A stretch of 64,000 bases of DNA from NCBI RefSeq assembly GCF_043641555.1, contig NZ_JBHZRJ010000001.1, forward strand, positions 62,001 through 126,000, read 5' to 3'. The position numbers and the translations under genes were made by a program. Source of the DNA: Saccharospirillum alexandrii_A. Its GTDB lineage: Bacteria; Pseudomonadota; Gammaproteobacteria; Pseudomonadales; Natronospirillaceae. Below, piece after piece: positions 33,640 through 43,245 of the stretch (its first letter is position 1; each line of letters starts with the position of its first letter). Under the pieces are notes generated by a model. The model ran no database searches, was not told the DNA's origin, and worked only from the letters and a program-made list of their open reading frames with translations.

Positions 33640-35310
33640 GTGGTGAATCATAAAACACCGTGGGTCCCCCTGGCCGGGTTGTTGGCCTTGATTCTGCTGG
33701 CCGGGTGCAATGCCTCAGGCTCGGGGTCGGCCGAGAACAGCGACAACACACCGGGCAATGGCAGCGGTGGCCAGGCAGACGCCTCAGCTGGAACCTACGT
33801 TGGGCTCGGGCCGCTGGCGCCCGGTTCAACCGTCGAGTTTTTCGAGCTGGATCCGATGACCGGTCAGCGTAACACCGGAGGTGCCGTCGCAACGGCCACC
33901 GTTGATGATCGCGGTGCCTATACGTTGCCACCGCTCAACACCCGCTGGGTTGAAGCCGTTGCCAACGATGACTATCTGGATCTTTATACCATTGGCACCC
34001 GCTATACCGAAGACGCGCCGGCGAACGTCAGCGCTATTCTGGATACAGAAGACAATAGCCCGGGACTAAACGTTCATTTGTTTACCCATTTGGTTGCAGA
34101 GCGTGCCAAGTGGCTATTGTTAAACAGCGAATCGGAATCTGTTTCAGCGGCTATGGAACAGGCGAGGCAGGAGTTTTCGGAAGACTGGGCTTTGACCCTT
34201 TCACCGGAAGCACTGCACTTTTTTTATGAACCGGATGCACCGGTCACAGATTTGGATGACTACGCCAAACTGCTGGCCGCCTCTTCCTATGTCTCCAGAT
34301 ACACACCAGACGATCCCAGTTGGCTCAGTGACCTTGCAAGTGACTATTCACAATCACGGCTGACGCTGGAATCCGGTGCTCTGTTTGATATGACCGAAGC
34401 ACTCTCAACACGGTCCCAGTTTTATTCAGACAGAGCCATCTCACGGATGGAGCGGGTTTTTCGCGATGAAGACAGACCCACTTACTGGCAACTGTTTGCA
34501 CGCACACTGAGCGGGTGTGAAGCCGCCAGGGCGTTTTCAAGCCGCACCATCGTTTGCCTGGGCGAAGACCGCGATACCATCGAGACGGTCATCCCGAGTG
34601 GGGACGGTACCTATACCAAAACCCTCTACTTCCACCCCAGAGCAACGGGCATGTGGGCGCTGGAAGTGTCGATGCAGGAAAACTGCGACGTTAACTGGAC
34701 GTCGTATCTCGGTGAAACAAGCAGCACCAGTATGGCCAGTGACAGCACGACTGACAGAGTAAGCCACAAGCTGATCTCCGGTCGCCGGCTGATCCAGGGG
34801 TTGTACCGGCTTGAAGTGCGGTTCAACCGGGATGACTGCCTGGTGCAAAAGGCAACCCTGAATTTTCGCAAGGTCGCAACCGGGACCGACAGCGCGACGA
34901 GTCGCGGATTGTATTTAATCGAGAAGGGTGAGCAGTTCAGCGGCGTGGTGGGTAACTACGAAAATCCAACGGCCAATATTGAATTGTCGTCGACACGCGC
35001 CTACCTGTTTTACCGCAACGCCACTCAGGGCGTTTCCGATGTCGAGTTCACACTGAACTATGACAACAGCGGTGCAGTGGCGTTGGATCTGCACGTGGAG
35101 GAGTATTATACCAATCAATTCGGCTCGGGGTTCATCGGCATTGGCGCTCAGTCGACAAACGAGTCAGTCGGGCAATTGACACAAATCTATGAACTGGAAC
35201 CATCGACGCCCTATCGCGTCTGGGTCGAGAACGTCAGTGCGGATACCACAACTTCCCTCAATGACTTCAGAGCAAACGGACGGCGGTTTTTCGAGTTGAC
35301 GATCCAATAA
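33640..35310 (+). CDS. Uncharacterised lipoprotein with carboxypeptidase-regulatory-like N-terminus
   Basis: 556 residues. It starts at GTG 33640 or the next GTG at 33643, directly after the previous stop, with GAGGAG upstream. Lipobox LILLAGC, then a Gly/Asn-rich linker. Residues 45-110 look like a small beta-sandwich of the regulatory type (PGSTVEFFELD, TATVDDRGAYTLPPLNTRWVE). The following helical region and a C-terminal beta-rich part (LYRLEVRFNRDDC, SDVEFTLNYDNSGAVALDLHVEEYY, TPYRVWVENV) are not recognised; the last resembles a pre-peptidase-like sandwich. It seems to act with its operon neighbours at the cell surface. Confidence 0.65.
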   Translation: MVNHKTPWVPLAGLLALILLAGCNASGSGSAENSDNTPGNGSGGQADASAGTYVGLGPLAPGSTVEFFELDPMTGQRNTGGAVATATVDDRGAYTLPPLNTRWVEAVANDDYLDLYTIGTRYTEDAPANVSAILDTEDNSPGLNVHLFTHLVAERAKWLLLNSESESVSAAMEQARQEFSEDWALTLSPEALHFFYEPDAPVTDLDDYAKLLAASSYVSRYTPDDPSWLSDLASDYSQSRLTLESGALFDMTEALSTRSQFYSDRAISRMERVFRDEDRPTYWQLFARTLSGCEAARAFSSRTIVCLGEDRDTIETVIPSGDGTYTKTLYFHPRATGMWALEVSMQENCDVNWTSYLGETSSTSMASDSTTDRVSHKLISGRRLIQGLYRLEVRFNRDDCLVQKATLNFRKVATGTDSATSRGLYLIEKGEQFSGVVGNYENPTANIELSSTRAYLFYRNATQGVSDVEFTLNYDNSGAVALDLHVEEYYTNQFGSGFIGIGAQSTNESVGQLTQIYELEPSTPYRVWVENVSADTTTSLNDFRANGRRFFELTIQ

Positions 35311-35420
35311 CCAACCATTAATCAACCACCACACGCGCCTGGCCCGGGATGGTCGGGCGCATCGACGGTAATACCCGGGCCAGTCATGTTTGGGCCCATT
35401 TTCCGGATGGAGACTGAACG

Positions 35421-38261
35421 ATGAACAAAAAGTCGATGGCCGCTGTCATTGTGTTGGTGTCACTGGGGCTGATGGGGTGCAATAGCTCCAGTTCATCGAA
35501 CTCGTCGACTGATCAGACGACCACGCCGATCTCAGAGGATGCCATTACAGAAAACGACCTGGATCTGTCGGCTGTCACGCTGAGTCAATCAAAGGTCGCT
35601 CCCCTGACCCGCATTTTCCTGAACAACGTACCAGCCTCGGTTACAGAAACCGATTTATACATCGAGTTCAGGTTGCAATCGGATGCGCAGATCGTTGGCC
35701 CGGACAATTCAAGCGACAATGGTTTTGCCGCCGTTGTCCGCGAAGAAGGCGAGGGTGACGAAGAACCCAGCTATTGGCTGTCGGCACCACTGGCCGATCC
35801 GGATGGGGCTGACCTGGCCCTGCGAGTGACCGATGGGGCCAGTTACAGCAAGGTATTGAACCTGGAAGTCGAGGCGCTGCCACAGGCTAACACTGACATC
35901 ACACTTGATAATGTGCTGGATGAAGTTGAAGCCCTGTTGCAAACCGTTACCGAAGCCTATGGACTGACTTATCCGGGTGACCTGCAAGCGATGATCGACA
36001 CGCCGGCCAGTGTACGTGTCGAATACTTACCGCTGATACGCGCCTACAACGCTATCGGCAATCCGGATAACCCTGAGGGTCTGCGTCAACAGACATTCGG
36101 CGCTGAAACCCGGAACGTGCTGAACCGCATGCTCGCTCACTGGCAACCAGAAAGCGGGATTCGCAAGCGTGCCGAGTTTGTTCTCCAGAACGATGATCTG
36201 ATAGAGGAAGTCGTTCCCTATTTCGACGTATCCGCAGGTACAGCTCCTGACCTGAGGTCGTTCAGCAATGGCGATCTTACTGGTCGAAGTCTGGCACCTG
36301 GCGCACGATCAACCACGCCAGATCCGCTTGAGGATTTGATGCTGCCTGCGCAAATTGATATCGATTCCCCGAGCGACCTGGAATACTGGATGCGCCGCTA
36401 CGGCGAAATGTATCGCCTGCAAAGAGACATTCAACTCGCGGTCGATATCACCGAAGACGTAGTCATGGTGATTGGTGCGGCGGCCGTCGTTGCCTCGGGT
36501 CCGGCTGGAGTGCAGGGTGCCGCCAGCGTGGTTGCCCTGTCGCAAGCTGCCGATACGGCCGTCAGCATTGCGGGTTACACCAACGATGCCTTTCGCATGG
36601 TGCGTGCATTTGCACCGTGCTGCATGATCGATATTCAACTCGAACTGTCACCGGCTTCCGGCATTGTTGGCAATGAAGATGCGGCCAGCCCGGCGCTGCT
36701 GGTGCAGAAGGTTAACGCCTTCGCCACCAGCGATGCCATCGATCTGGCCGGTGAACTGATGAGCATTGCCATCGACGAAACCGCTGGCAAAGTATCTGGC
36801 AAATTGTCAGAACGGTTCGAGAATTCCGACTTGGCTGAGCTTGCCATTTCCAACACGCTTGAAAGCGTATACGACGGTTACGACTTCGTTGGCAAGCGAA
36901 CTTATTTCAGCTGGACGGTCAACCTGAATGGGTATGATCCGGAGCGCTGGGTTGATGTTGAGCTGGACGGCATTGCCGGTGGGCCGGTCGTATTCAAACA
37001 ACTGGAAACCCGATTCGAACAGTTCCGGTTTGACCTCGACGAAACCACCTTCTTTGGACAAGAACACGCGTCCACCATACTGCGTGCCGGGCCAAAACAA
37101 GACGCTTTCGATTTTGGCCCCTGGCACCCGCCCATTCCCGGTGGTTCCAGTGAAATCAGTGCTGAAACAATTGAAGTAACCGCATCACCGGGTTTAGTCC
37201 GAATTGAGGAACCCGGTGAAGAGATTGAATTCACCGTCACGGTGAGCAATGCCGTCGATTATAGCCTGGACGACTCCGAGCTTTATGATCTGGATCCTTC
37301 CTTTGGCAGTGTTGCCGGAGTAATAAGCGGCCAAAACACGGGCGTCTACACCTATCGCTACACAGCGCCGGAAGGCGAGCTTCCCGAGAGGTTCTTCGTA
37401 ACGCTGACCGCTGAATCCCGGCTAGGGGTGCGAGGCCGTACGCCCAACCCGGCCGAACGCTTTACCACCCTGGCGTTCACAGCGGACCAACCGCGCTTGT
37501 TGATCGAGCCCGGTGGTGCCTGCCTGGAAGTCGGTAGCCAGCAAGCGTTCACCGCCATCGACCCGGATAACGGTGACCCTCTGCCCGCAGACTGGTCGGT
37601 GAGCGGCCCCGCGACCCTGGTGGGCCCCGGCGTTGTTGCCGCGACAGGCGAAGGCACGATTACAGTGACCGCCACCCACCCGGACGACCCGGACCGGACT
37701 GACCAGATTCAATTCATAGCCGGTGATTGCACGTGCTGGTGGAGCGGTAGAGTGGAGGGCGACTTTGGCCATAGGCTTACCAGTGATGTGCTAACTATCG
37801 ACTTCGACGACAACGGTGCGTTAACGGGCCTGGTATTAAATAGCAGTGCTACTGGCAATATGTTTTTAAACGCCAGTTCGCCCATTCCCCCTGGCGCACT
37901 GGGGACGTTCACCTTAGCTGAAAATCAGGGGCTGGACTCAACTAAATCGGGCCGTCTCCAGACTTGGGTAAACCCAGCGCCGCTGGAACCCGCTCAATCT
38001 GGACTGCCCCCTATCTCGAATTTGGAACTAACACTCACACGCCACGAAATGCTCGACCAGGGCGCCTATGCCGAACTGGTCGCACCCGGAACAAGGCGGC
38101 TGACAGGTACCATTACGGGTACCGCAGTCAATGATTACATCGACTATGAGCAGGGCGGATACCAACGGCTTCAGGGCCGTTTGAACGCCAGCTTTCAAGG
38201 GGACTTCTGGGTGGATCTTGGCAATAACCGGCTCAATTGCAGCCGTGGCCTGGGCTTGTAG
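35421..38261 (+). CDS. Very large uncharacterised lipoprotein with Ig-like domains
   Basis: 946 residues with lipobox SLGLMGC and a Ser/Asn-rich linker. The first 570 residues are unique to me; they include a helical segment with an Ala/Val-rich stretch (VVMVIGAAAVVASGPAGVQGAASVVALSQ), which may be a hairpin or membrane-active region. From about 590 come beta-sandwich domains (VEVTASPGLVRI style, then CLEVGSQQAFTAIDPDNGDPLPADWSVSGPATLVGPGVVAA, which resembles Big_2-type bacterial Ig). It has its own AGACTGAACG upstream region, and 110 bases separate it from the previous gene. The function is unknown; a surface role is inferred. Confidence 0.6.
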   Translation: MNKKSMAAVIVLVSLGLMGCNSSSSSNSSTDQTTTPISEDAITENDLDLSAVTLSQSKVAPLTRIFLNNVPASVTETDLYIEFRLQSDAQIVGPDNSSDNGFAAVVREEGEGDEEPSYWLSAPLADPDGADLALRVTDGASYSKVLNLEVEALPQANTDITLDNVLDEVEALLQTVTEAYGLTYPGDLQAMIDTPASVRVEYLPLIRAYNAIGNPDNPEGLRQQTFGAETRNVLNRMLAHWQPESGIRKRAEFVLQNDDLIEEVVPYFDVSAGTAPDLRSFSNGDLTGRSLAPGARSTTPDPLEDLMLPAQIDIDSPSDLEYWMRRYGEMYRLQRDIQLAVDITEDVVMVIGAAAVVASGPAGVQGAASVVALSQAADTAVSIAGYTNDAFRMVRAFAPCCMIDIQLELSPASGIVGNEDAASPALLVQKVNAFATSDAIDLAGELMSIAIDETAGKVSGKLSERFENSDLAELAISNTLESVYDGYDFVGKRTYFSWTVNLNGYDPERWVDVELDGIAGGPVVFKQLETRFEQFRFDLDETTFFGQEHASTILRAGPKQDAFDFGPWHPPIPGGSSEISAETIEVTASPGLVRIEEPGEEIEFTVTVSNAVDYSLDDSELYDLDPSFGSVAGVISGQNTGVYTYRYTAPEGELPERFFVTLTAESRLGVRGRTPNPAERFTTLAFTADQPRLLIEPGGACLEVGSQQAFTAIDPDNGDPLPADWSVSGPATLVGPGVVAATGEGTITVTATHPDDPDRTDQIQFIAGDCTCWWSGRVEGDFGHRLTSDVLTIDFDDNGALTGLVLNSSATGNMFLNASSPIPPGALGTFTLAENQGLDSTKSGRLQTWVNPAPLEPAQSGLPPISNLELTLTRHEMLDQGAYAELVAPGTRRLTGTITGTAVNDYIDYEQGGYQRLQGRLNASFQGDFWVDLGNNRLNCSRGLGL

Positions 38262-38384
38262 CCTGTTGTGATGTGTGACGAGGTTACCCGGGCCCATATC
38301 AGAGGTGCCTGCTGTATATACCCTGAAAAATTGGCTGCCAATAAGGTCGCCCAAAACCGGTGCCTTAACCATAGAGGGAATGTC

Positions 38385-39374
38385 ATGGAGTCTATCAAAC
38401 ACTGCGCACCTGTCGCCGTGTGTATCCTGGGCTTACTGATCGCTGGCTGTAACGACACTGGCAGCAGTGAAATCGCTGAAGTGAGTGGCGATGAATTTAG
38501 CGAGTTGTCGAACCGCTTCGATGAGTTACAGTCAGCCAATAACTTGCTTGCTGATCAACTGAAAGACCTGGCCGCCCAATTGACTGACAGTAACCAGGGT
38601 CTTATGGAATTAGCCGAGCAACTGGCGATGGTCGAAGGAATCTTGTCTTGCGTCGATGAAGATCAGGCTGTGCAAAGTTTTGTCATCGAAAATTGCAATT
38701 TAATCGTTCGAAACGGGTCAGGCAGTACAGCCAGTTCAACAGGGCTGGGCAATTTGATTATTGGGTATAATGCGGATGATTTTTTGAGCAAGGACAGGAC
38801 AGGCAGTCATAATCTGATTATTGGTGATGAACACCAGTACAGCGCCTATGGCGGTTTGGTTGCCGGTTTTCAAAACTCGATTTCCAGTCCTTATGCAACC
38901 GTCACGGGTGGCAGAGACAACGCTGCCGTGCATGAGTACGCGAGTATCAGTGGCGGTCGTGGCTTGAGTACGTCACTGAACGAGGCTTGGGTTGCCGGTC
39001 ACCTTGACTCGAATGGGTCGACTTTATCCCTAGACGCGGAAACGGTTAGTTTAAGCGCAACAGACTTATTGAATCTTACGTCGATGAACACTATTGAAGT
39101 TGAGGCGGGCTCCGACATGTCAATGGTATCACAGAGCAACATGAGTGTTCGCGGTATGAGTAGCCTCAGTTTAAACAGTTATGGACTTGCAACACTTGAA
39201 GGGTCGAGTGGAGTTAGTCTGAATAGTTCAGCAATGCTCGAAATACTTGGCTCTCTGGTAACTATTAATGGGGGCGGTGCTCCTGCAGCCCGGATGGGCG
39301 ATTCAGTAGTGGCGGCAGGCGGGTCGGGAACCATTGTGACTGGTGAGCCTACCGTGTTGATTGGGGGTTGGTAG
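38385..39374 (+). CDS. Lipid-anchored spike-like protein: coiled coil, YadA-like head, gp5/VgrG-type octapeptide helix, PAAR-like tip
   Basis: 329 residues from the ATG at 38385 (AGAGGGAATGTC upstream). Lipobox LLIAGC at Cys22. Residues 37-88 form a heptad coiled coil. Residues 122-206 have YadA/Hep-Hag-like head units (NLIIGYNA, SHNLIIGDE, YGGLVAGFQNSIS, YATVTGGRDN, YASISGG). Residues 214-297 are about ten perfect-register octapeptides with hydrophobics at positions 2 and 8 (LSLDAETV, SLSATDLL, EVEAGSDM, SVRGMSSL, TLEGSSGV), the period of the trimeric beta-helix in T4 gp5 and VgrG. The C-terminus (299-329: APAARMGDSVVAAGG...GTIVTGEPTVLIGG) resembles a PAAR-type tip. No T6SS genes are near. 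It is probably a homotrimeric surface spike. Confidence 0.65.
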   Translation: MESIKHCAPVAVCILGLLIAGCNDTGSSEIAEVSGDEFSELSNRFDELQSANNLLADQLKDLAAQLTDSNQGLMELAEQLAMVEGILSCVDEDQAVQSFVIENCNLIVRNGSGSTASSTGLGNLIIGYNADDFLSKDRTGSHNLIIGDEHQYSAYGGLVAGFQNSISSPYATVTGGRDNAAVHEYASISGGRGLSTSLNEAWVAGHLDSNGSTLSLDAETVSLSATDLLNLTSMNTIEVEAGSDMSMVSQSNMSVRGMSSLSLNSYGLATLEGSSGVSLNSSAMLEILGSLVTINGGGAPAARMGDSVVAAGGSGTIVTGEPTVLIGGW

Positions 39375-39867
39375 TAAATTCGCTGGTATGAGCTGTTGAT
39401 AGCATCAACCCAACGTTCTGTCGTAGTTAAATGACCCGTTAGCTCATAATCGACGAAAGATGTTCGATGCCCGCCTTCAATATTACCCGCGCATACTTGC
39501 CGACCGTGTCTTTACGCATGCTTACCAAGGGTACAGTTTTACTGTTGAACTGGAAGTTTCTGTGGCAGACTCTGTTGCGTCGGGCCAAAGGTGGTCTGTC
39601 TACCAACGTTCAACAGGAGGATTTTTTATGTCTCGCACCCTGGCAATTGCTTGCAAGGCGTTACGGGCCTGATACGACGCACCGTGTCCTCGAATAGTTT
39701 CCCGATGACATTCTGCATCGGGTAGAAGCCACATCTTTATCGTCGATTTCCCGTTACGCCTCACATAGATCCCGAATGACGCAGCCTTTAGCTTGCGTGT
39801 GGATTTTTATTGCCTGGCGATTGTCATAGGCTGACAGTCGCCAGACCCAATACAGGTATGGAAATCG
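39375..39867. other. Gene-poor stretch between the lipoprotein operon and rsgA
   Basis: About 490 bases with no convincing gene. It contains a small perfect stem (GTTGAT-AGC-ATCAAC near 39398-39412) inside a wider ATGAGCT/AGCTCAT pairing, which may end the lipoprotein operon. Two overlapping short frames (from 39460 and 39467, 70 and 76 codons) lack ribosome-binding sites and recognisable content; they could be decayed coding DNA. Confidence 0.4.
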
Positions 39868-40926
39868 ATGACTCCTACTATTTCGTTGGCTGAACTCGGC
39901 TGGCGCCCCCTATTTCAACAAGCCCTTACTCTGGACCAACTGGAAAGCGGCGTTATTGCGCGCGTTCTGGGTGTCGACCGGGACCGCCTGCTGCTGCGCG
40001 GTGAACAGTCCCAGTGGCACGAACCACTGGAAAAACGCTGGCACGATGTGGCGATTGATGAGCGCCCCACCGTGGGCGACTGGGTCTGGTTGCAGCCAGA
40101 CGTGCCCGGAACCCTGATGTTGCTGCCACGCCAAACGCTGTTGCAACGGGTTGCCTCAGGTACTGAACCCAAACCGCAACTGTTGGCGGCTAACATCGAT
40201 ACGTTGCTGATTGTGTCGTCCTGTAACGCCGATTTTAACCCGGCGCGGCTTGAGCGCTATTTGGCGCTGGCGCTGGAGGCGGGTGCCATGCCTGTCTTTG
40301 TACTGACCAAAGCCGACCTGAGCAGCGAGGTCGACCATTACCGGGAGGCAGCGCAAACGCTGCATGCCTCAACTCCGGTGGTGGTGTTGAACGCACTCGA
40401 TCGCAATGCGGTTGATCAGTTGAAACCCTGGTTGGCCCCCGGACAGACGGTGGCCATACTCGGCTCCTCTGGTGTGGGTAAAACCACGCTGACCAACACC
40501 CTGCTCGGTGAAGGACGCTTCAGCACCGCCGGTATTCGCGAACAGGATGCCAAGGGGCGGCATACCACCACCGCCCGCCAAATGGTGCACTTGCCCGACG
40601 GCGGATGGATTGTCGACACACCCGGCATGAGGGAGTTGCGACTGGGTGATGCCAGCGACGGTATTGACCGTGTCTTTGATGACATCGTCGAACTGACCCG
40701 ACACTGCCGGTTTGCGGATTGCCAGCATCAGGGTGATCAGGGGTGTGCATTGGCAGCGGCCTTAGAGCAGGGAACACTGGATTCGAAACGACTCCAGCGG
40801 TTCCTGAAACTCAGGCGGGAAAGCCAGAATGCCCAACAGACGGTGTGGGAGCGCCGGAAGCGCTACAAGGCTTTTGGTAAGATGGCTCGTCGTGTACAAC
40901 AGGCTAAAAACGAGAAAAAACGATGA
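39868..40926 (+). CDS. rsgA: Ribosome small-subunit-dependent GTPase
   Basis: 352 residues. It has the circularly permuted GTPase order typical of RsgA: an OB-fold N-terminus, G4 TKADL (near 148), then G1 GSSGVGKTTL (near 200), G2/G3 DTPGMREL (near 251), and a C-terminal zinc-binding region C-RFADCQHQGDQGC. It assists late 30S maturation by GTP-driven release of factors. The ATG at 39868 starts the OB domain. A strong terminator follows at 40962. Confidence 0.95.
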   Translation: MTPTISLAELGWRPLFQQALTLDQLESGVIARVLGVDRDRLLLRGEQSQWHEPLEKRWHDVAIDERPTVGDWVWLQPDVPGTLMLLPRQTLLQRVASGTEPKPQLLAANIDTLLIVSSCNADFNPARLERYLALALEAGAMPVFVLTKADLSSEVDHYREAAQTLHASTPVVVLNALDRNAVDQLKPWLAPGQTVAILGSSGVGKTTLTNTLLGEGRFSTAGIREQDAKGRHTTTARQMVHLPDGGWIVDTPGMRELRLGDASDGIDRVFDDIVELTRHCRFADCQHQGDQGCALAAALEQGTLDSKRLQRFLKLRRESQNAQQTVWERRKRYKAFGKMARRVQQAKNEKKR

Positions 40927-40961
40927 GATCGATTCAGTTCAAGTAAGTAACCTAACCTTTC

Positions 40962-40988
40962 AGGGCCGGCATCATGTCGGCCCTTTTT
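40962..40988 (+). terminator. Intrinsic terminator after rsgA
   Basis: AGGGCCGGCATCATGTCGGCCCT followed by TTTT: a GC-rich stem with a T run, 35 bases after the rsgA stop. Confidence 0.85.
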
Positions 40989-41188
40989 ACATCTACCAGT
41001 GTTTGCTTTTTAAAACCGATTTTCCATATTGGTAACGCACTGATTTTATTGGAAACGCTAGCAGCTGGCTCGGGAATTGCTGGGTCCCAACGAATGTGTA
41101 TGCTCGTTGTAACCCGTGGTATCTGCTTGTTGTCAGAATGGTTGAAAGTACATTCAAATTAACCCGATAAAGACAGGACGCAGACTCC

Positions 41189-43132
41189 ATGGTGTTTCAA
41201 AAAATAACGCATGCACTTCTGTTGTTAATGCTCTCCCTGGCCGTTGCTCACGGCGCAACCCTGACAGTGACGACCACCAGTGATACCACGGCCAATGATG
41301 GTGTGTGCTCGTTGCGCGAAGCCATCAGTTCGGCGAACAGTAATGCGGCCTCGGGCGCCGCTAACGGTGAATGCCCGGCGGGGGATTCAGCCACCACCGA
41401 TCGCGTTGTCCTGCCTGCTGGTACCTTTAATCTGAGCAGTACGCTCACGATTGCCGAAGACCTGGTTCTGCAAGGTGTCAGTAAGACGGATACGGTGCTC
41501 GATGGCGGTAATTCGGTCCGTGTCCTGAACCTGGCCAGTGGGGCCGATTTGGAGGTCATTCAGCTTCGGATTGCGAATGGCAGTATAGCCAGTCCGGGAG
41601 CGGGTTTATACGCGACTACCAACTCAGTTGTGACGATTCGGGACAGTCAATTCAGCGGTAATGCATCTGCAAGCACGGGCGGGGGCATTTTTTCAAACTT
41701 CGCATTTTTGAATATCTACGACAGCACATTTACCAACAATTCCGCATCCAGTGGTGGTGCAATCTATGGTGATTACAGCACGGTCACAATAAGAGGCAGT
41801 TCTTTTTCCGGTAACTCAACATCGAGTAACGGTGGCGCCATTTATAGTGAGTACGGACTGCTCGACATTAAAGAATCCAGTCTTACCAGTAACACGGCAT
41901 CCTCAGACGGTGGTGCCATTTTTACCTATGACTACGGAGTGACAGAACTGGATGACGTGACGCTTACCAGCAATACGGCCAGCGGGGATGGTGGTGCCGT
42001 CCATATGGAGAGTTATAGTCTGTTGACGGTGCGCAACAGTCAGTTTGGCAACAATTCGGCAGGGTCAGAAGGCGGTGCAATCTTTGCCTATTATTCAGCG
42101 ACGGTAGATTTGGTCAATACCAGTGTGTCCGACAATGAAGCGTCGTCCCATGGCGGTGGCTTATACATTCAAGAAGCTACGCTGATCACTCTGAACAGCC
42201 AGATAGACAACAATACCAGTGGCGATGATGGCGGAGGGTTTTACCTTGACTACCCAGCAAGTGCAACGCTCACCAATACGTCACTGATGGGCAATACGGC
42301 GGCCGATGGTGGGGGCGGTGTCTATGTTTATTACGCGCCACTAACACTCTTTAATGTCAGCATTGCTGACAATACAGCAACGGCGGGCGGCGGCGGCGGA
42401 ATATACAACGAGGGTGGACCTCTGCGAATTGAACAATCAATTATGAGAGACAATGGTGCCGAATCCGGAGGTGGTGGTATTTACGTTGAAGATCAAGTTT
42501 CACTGATTCTGACCAATACCACCGTGAGTGGCAACAGTGTCAACAGTGGTGACGGTGGCGGTTTGTATCTGGGCTCGAACATTCAAGCAGAACTGCGCAG
42601 TGTTACCCTGGTGGACAACTCAGCCTCCGGGTCGGGAGGCGGCGTTTATAAAGACGACACCGGCTCACTGCTCGCCTACAACAACAGCATTATCGCCGGC
42701 AATACGGCAACTTCGGATGCCGATTGTGCAATTGAAGAAAACACGCTGTCACGGGGTTTCAATGTGCTTGGCAATGGCACCGGCTGCCCCACTCAGGCGA
42801 CCGACCAATCCATAAACGCACCGGCGGTATTCGACGACTTGCTTGCGTCATTGGCTGGCAACGGCGGACCTACCCTGACACACGCCCTGGTTGCAGGAAG
42901 CATAGGCGACAACGCGGGCGATAACGACAACTGCCCCGATGTTGATCAGCGCGGTACCCAGCGACAGCAGAACGGTCGCAACTGCGATATTGGCGCCTAT
43001 GAGCGAGTCAATTCATCCAGCAGTTCCGGTGGCGGAGGTAGCGGTGGCGGCATGAGCTGGTGGCTGGCTATGCTGGGTGCACTACTGGTGTTTGGTAGAA
43101 AAGCTGCGGTACGCCCTCCCGTTCAGAGCTAA
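41189..43132 (+). CDS. Right-handed beta-helix surface protein with GlyGly-CTERM
   Basis: 647 residues. A signal peptide is followed by CSLREAISSANS, the N-terminal cap seen in CSLREA/choice-of-anchor type secreted beta-helix proteins. The body is a long array of polymorphic-outer-membrane-protein-like repeats (GGGIFSNFAFLNIYDSTF, GGAIYGDYSTVTIRGSSF, GGAIFTYDYGVTELDDVTL, GGGLYIQEATLITLNSQI), each a helical coil with GG(A/G)(I/V)(Y/F). The C-terminus, a Ser/Gly stretch then MSWWLAMLGALLVFGRKAA, is a GlyGly-CTERM signal, expected to be cut by rhombosortase. It is probably exported by type II secretion and surface-attached. Confidence 0.85.
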   Translation: MVFQKITHALLLLMLSLAVAHGATLTVTTTSDTTANDGVCSLREAISSANSNAASGAANGECPAGDSATTDRVVLPAGTFNLSSTLTIAEDLVLQGVSKTDTVLDGGNSVRVLNLASGADLEVIQLRIANGSIASPGAGLYATTNSVVTIRDSQFSGNASASTGGGIFSNFAFLNIYDSTFTNNSASSGGAIYGDYSTVTIRGSSFSGNSTSSNGGAIYSEYGLLDIKESSLTSNTASSDGGAIFTYDYGVTELDDVTLTSNTASGDGGAVHMESYSLLTVRNSQFGNNSAGSEGGAIFAYYSATVDLVNTSVSDNEASSHGGGLYIQEATLITLNSQIDNNTSGDDGGGFYLDYPASATLTNTSLMGNTAADGGGGVYVYYAPLTLFNVSIADNTATAGGGGGIYNEGGPLRIEQSIMRDNGAESGGGGIYVEDQVSLILTNTTVSGNSVNSGDGGGLYLGSNIQAELRSVTLVDNSASGSGGGVYKDDTGSLLAYNNSIIAGNTATSDADCAIEENTLSRGFNVLGNGTGCPTQATDQSINAPAVFDDLLASLAGNGGPTLTHALVAGSIGDNAGDNDNCPDVDQRGTQRQQNGRNCDIGAYERVNSSSSSGGGGSGGGMSWWLAMLGALLVFGRKAAVRPPVQS

Positions 43133-43245
43133 GGTGGCTGGGGTGGCGTCGTAGGCGACAGGCTCCCTTCCAGTAACCCAGGCAAGCTTCGGGTTCAGCG
43201 TCTAACCTGTTCAGACGTTGATCCGAAGTTTGCATTGGAGGCCCC

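Noticed and set aside
38385..39374. Part of a type VI secretion system (VgrG)
   Set aside because: It has a lipobox and YadA-like head, lacks the gp27-like part of VgrG, and no other T6SS genes are present nearby.
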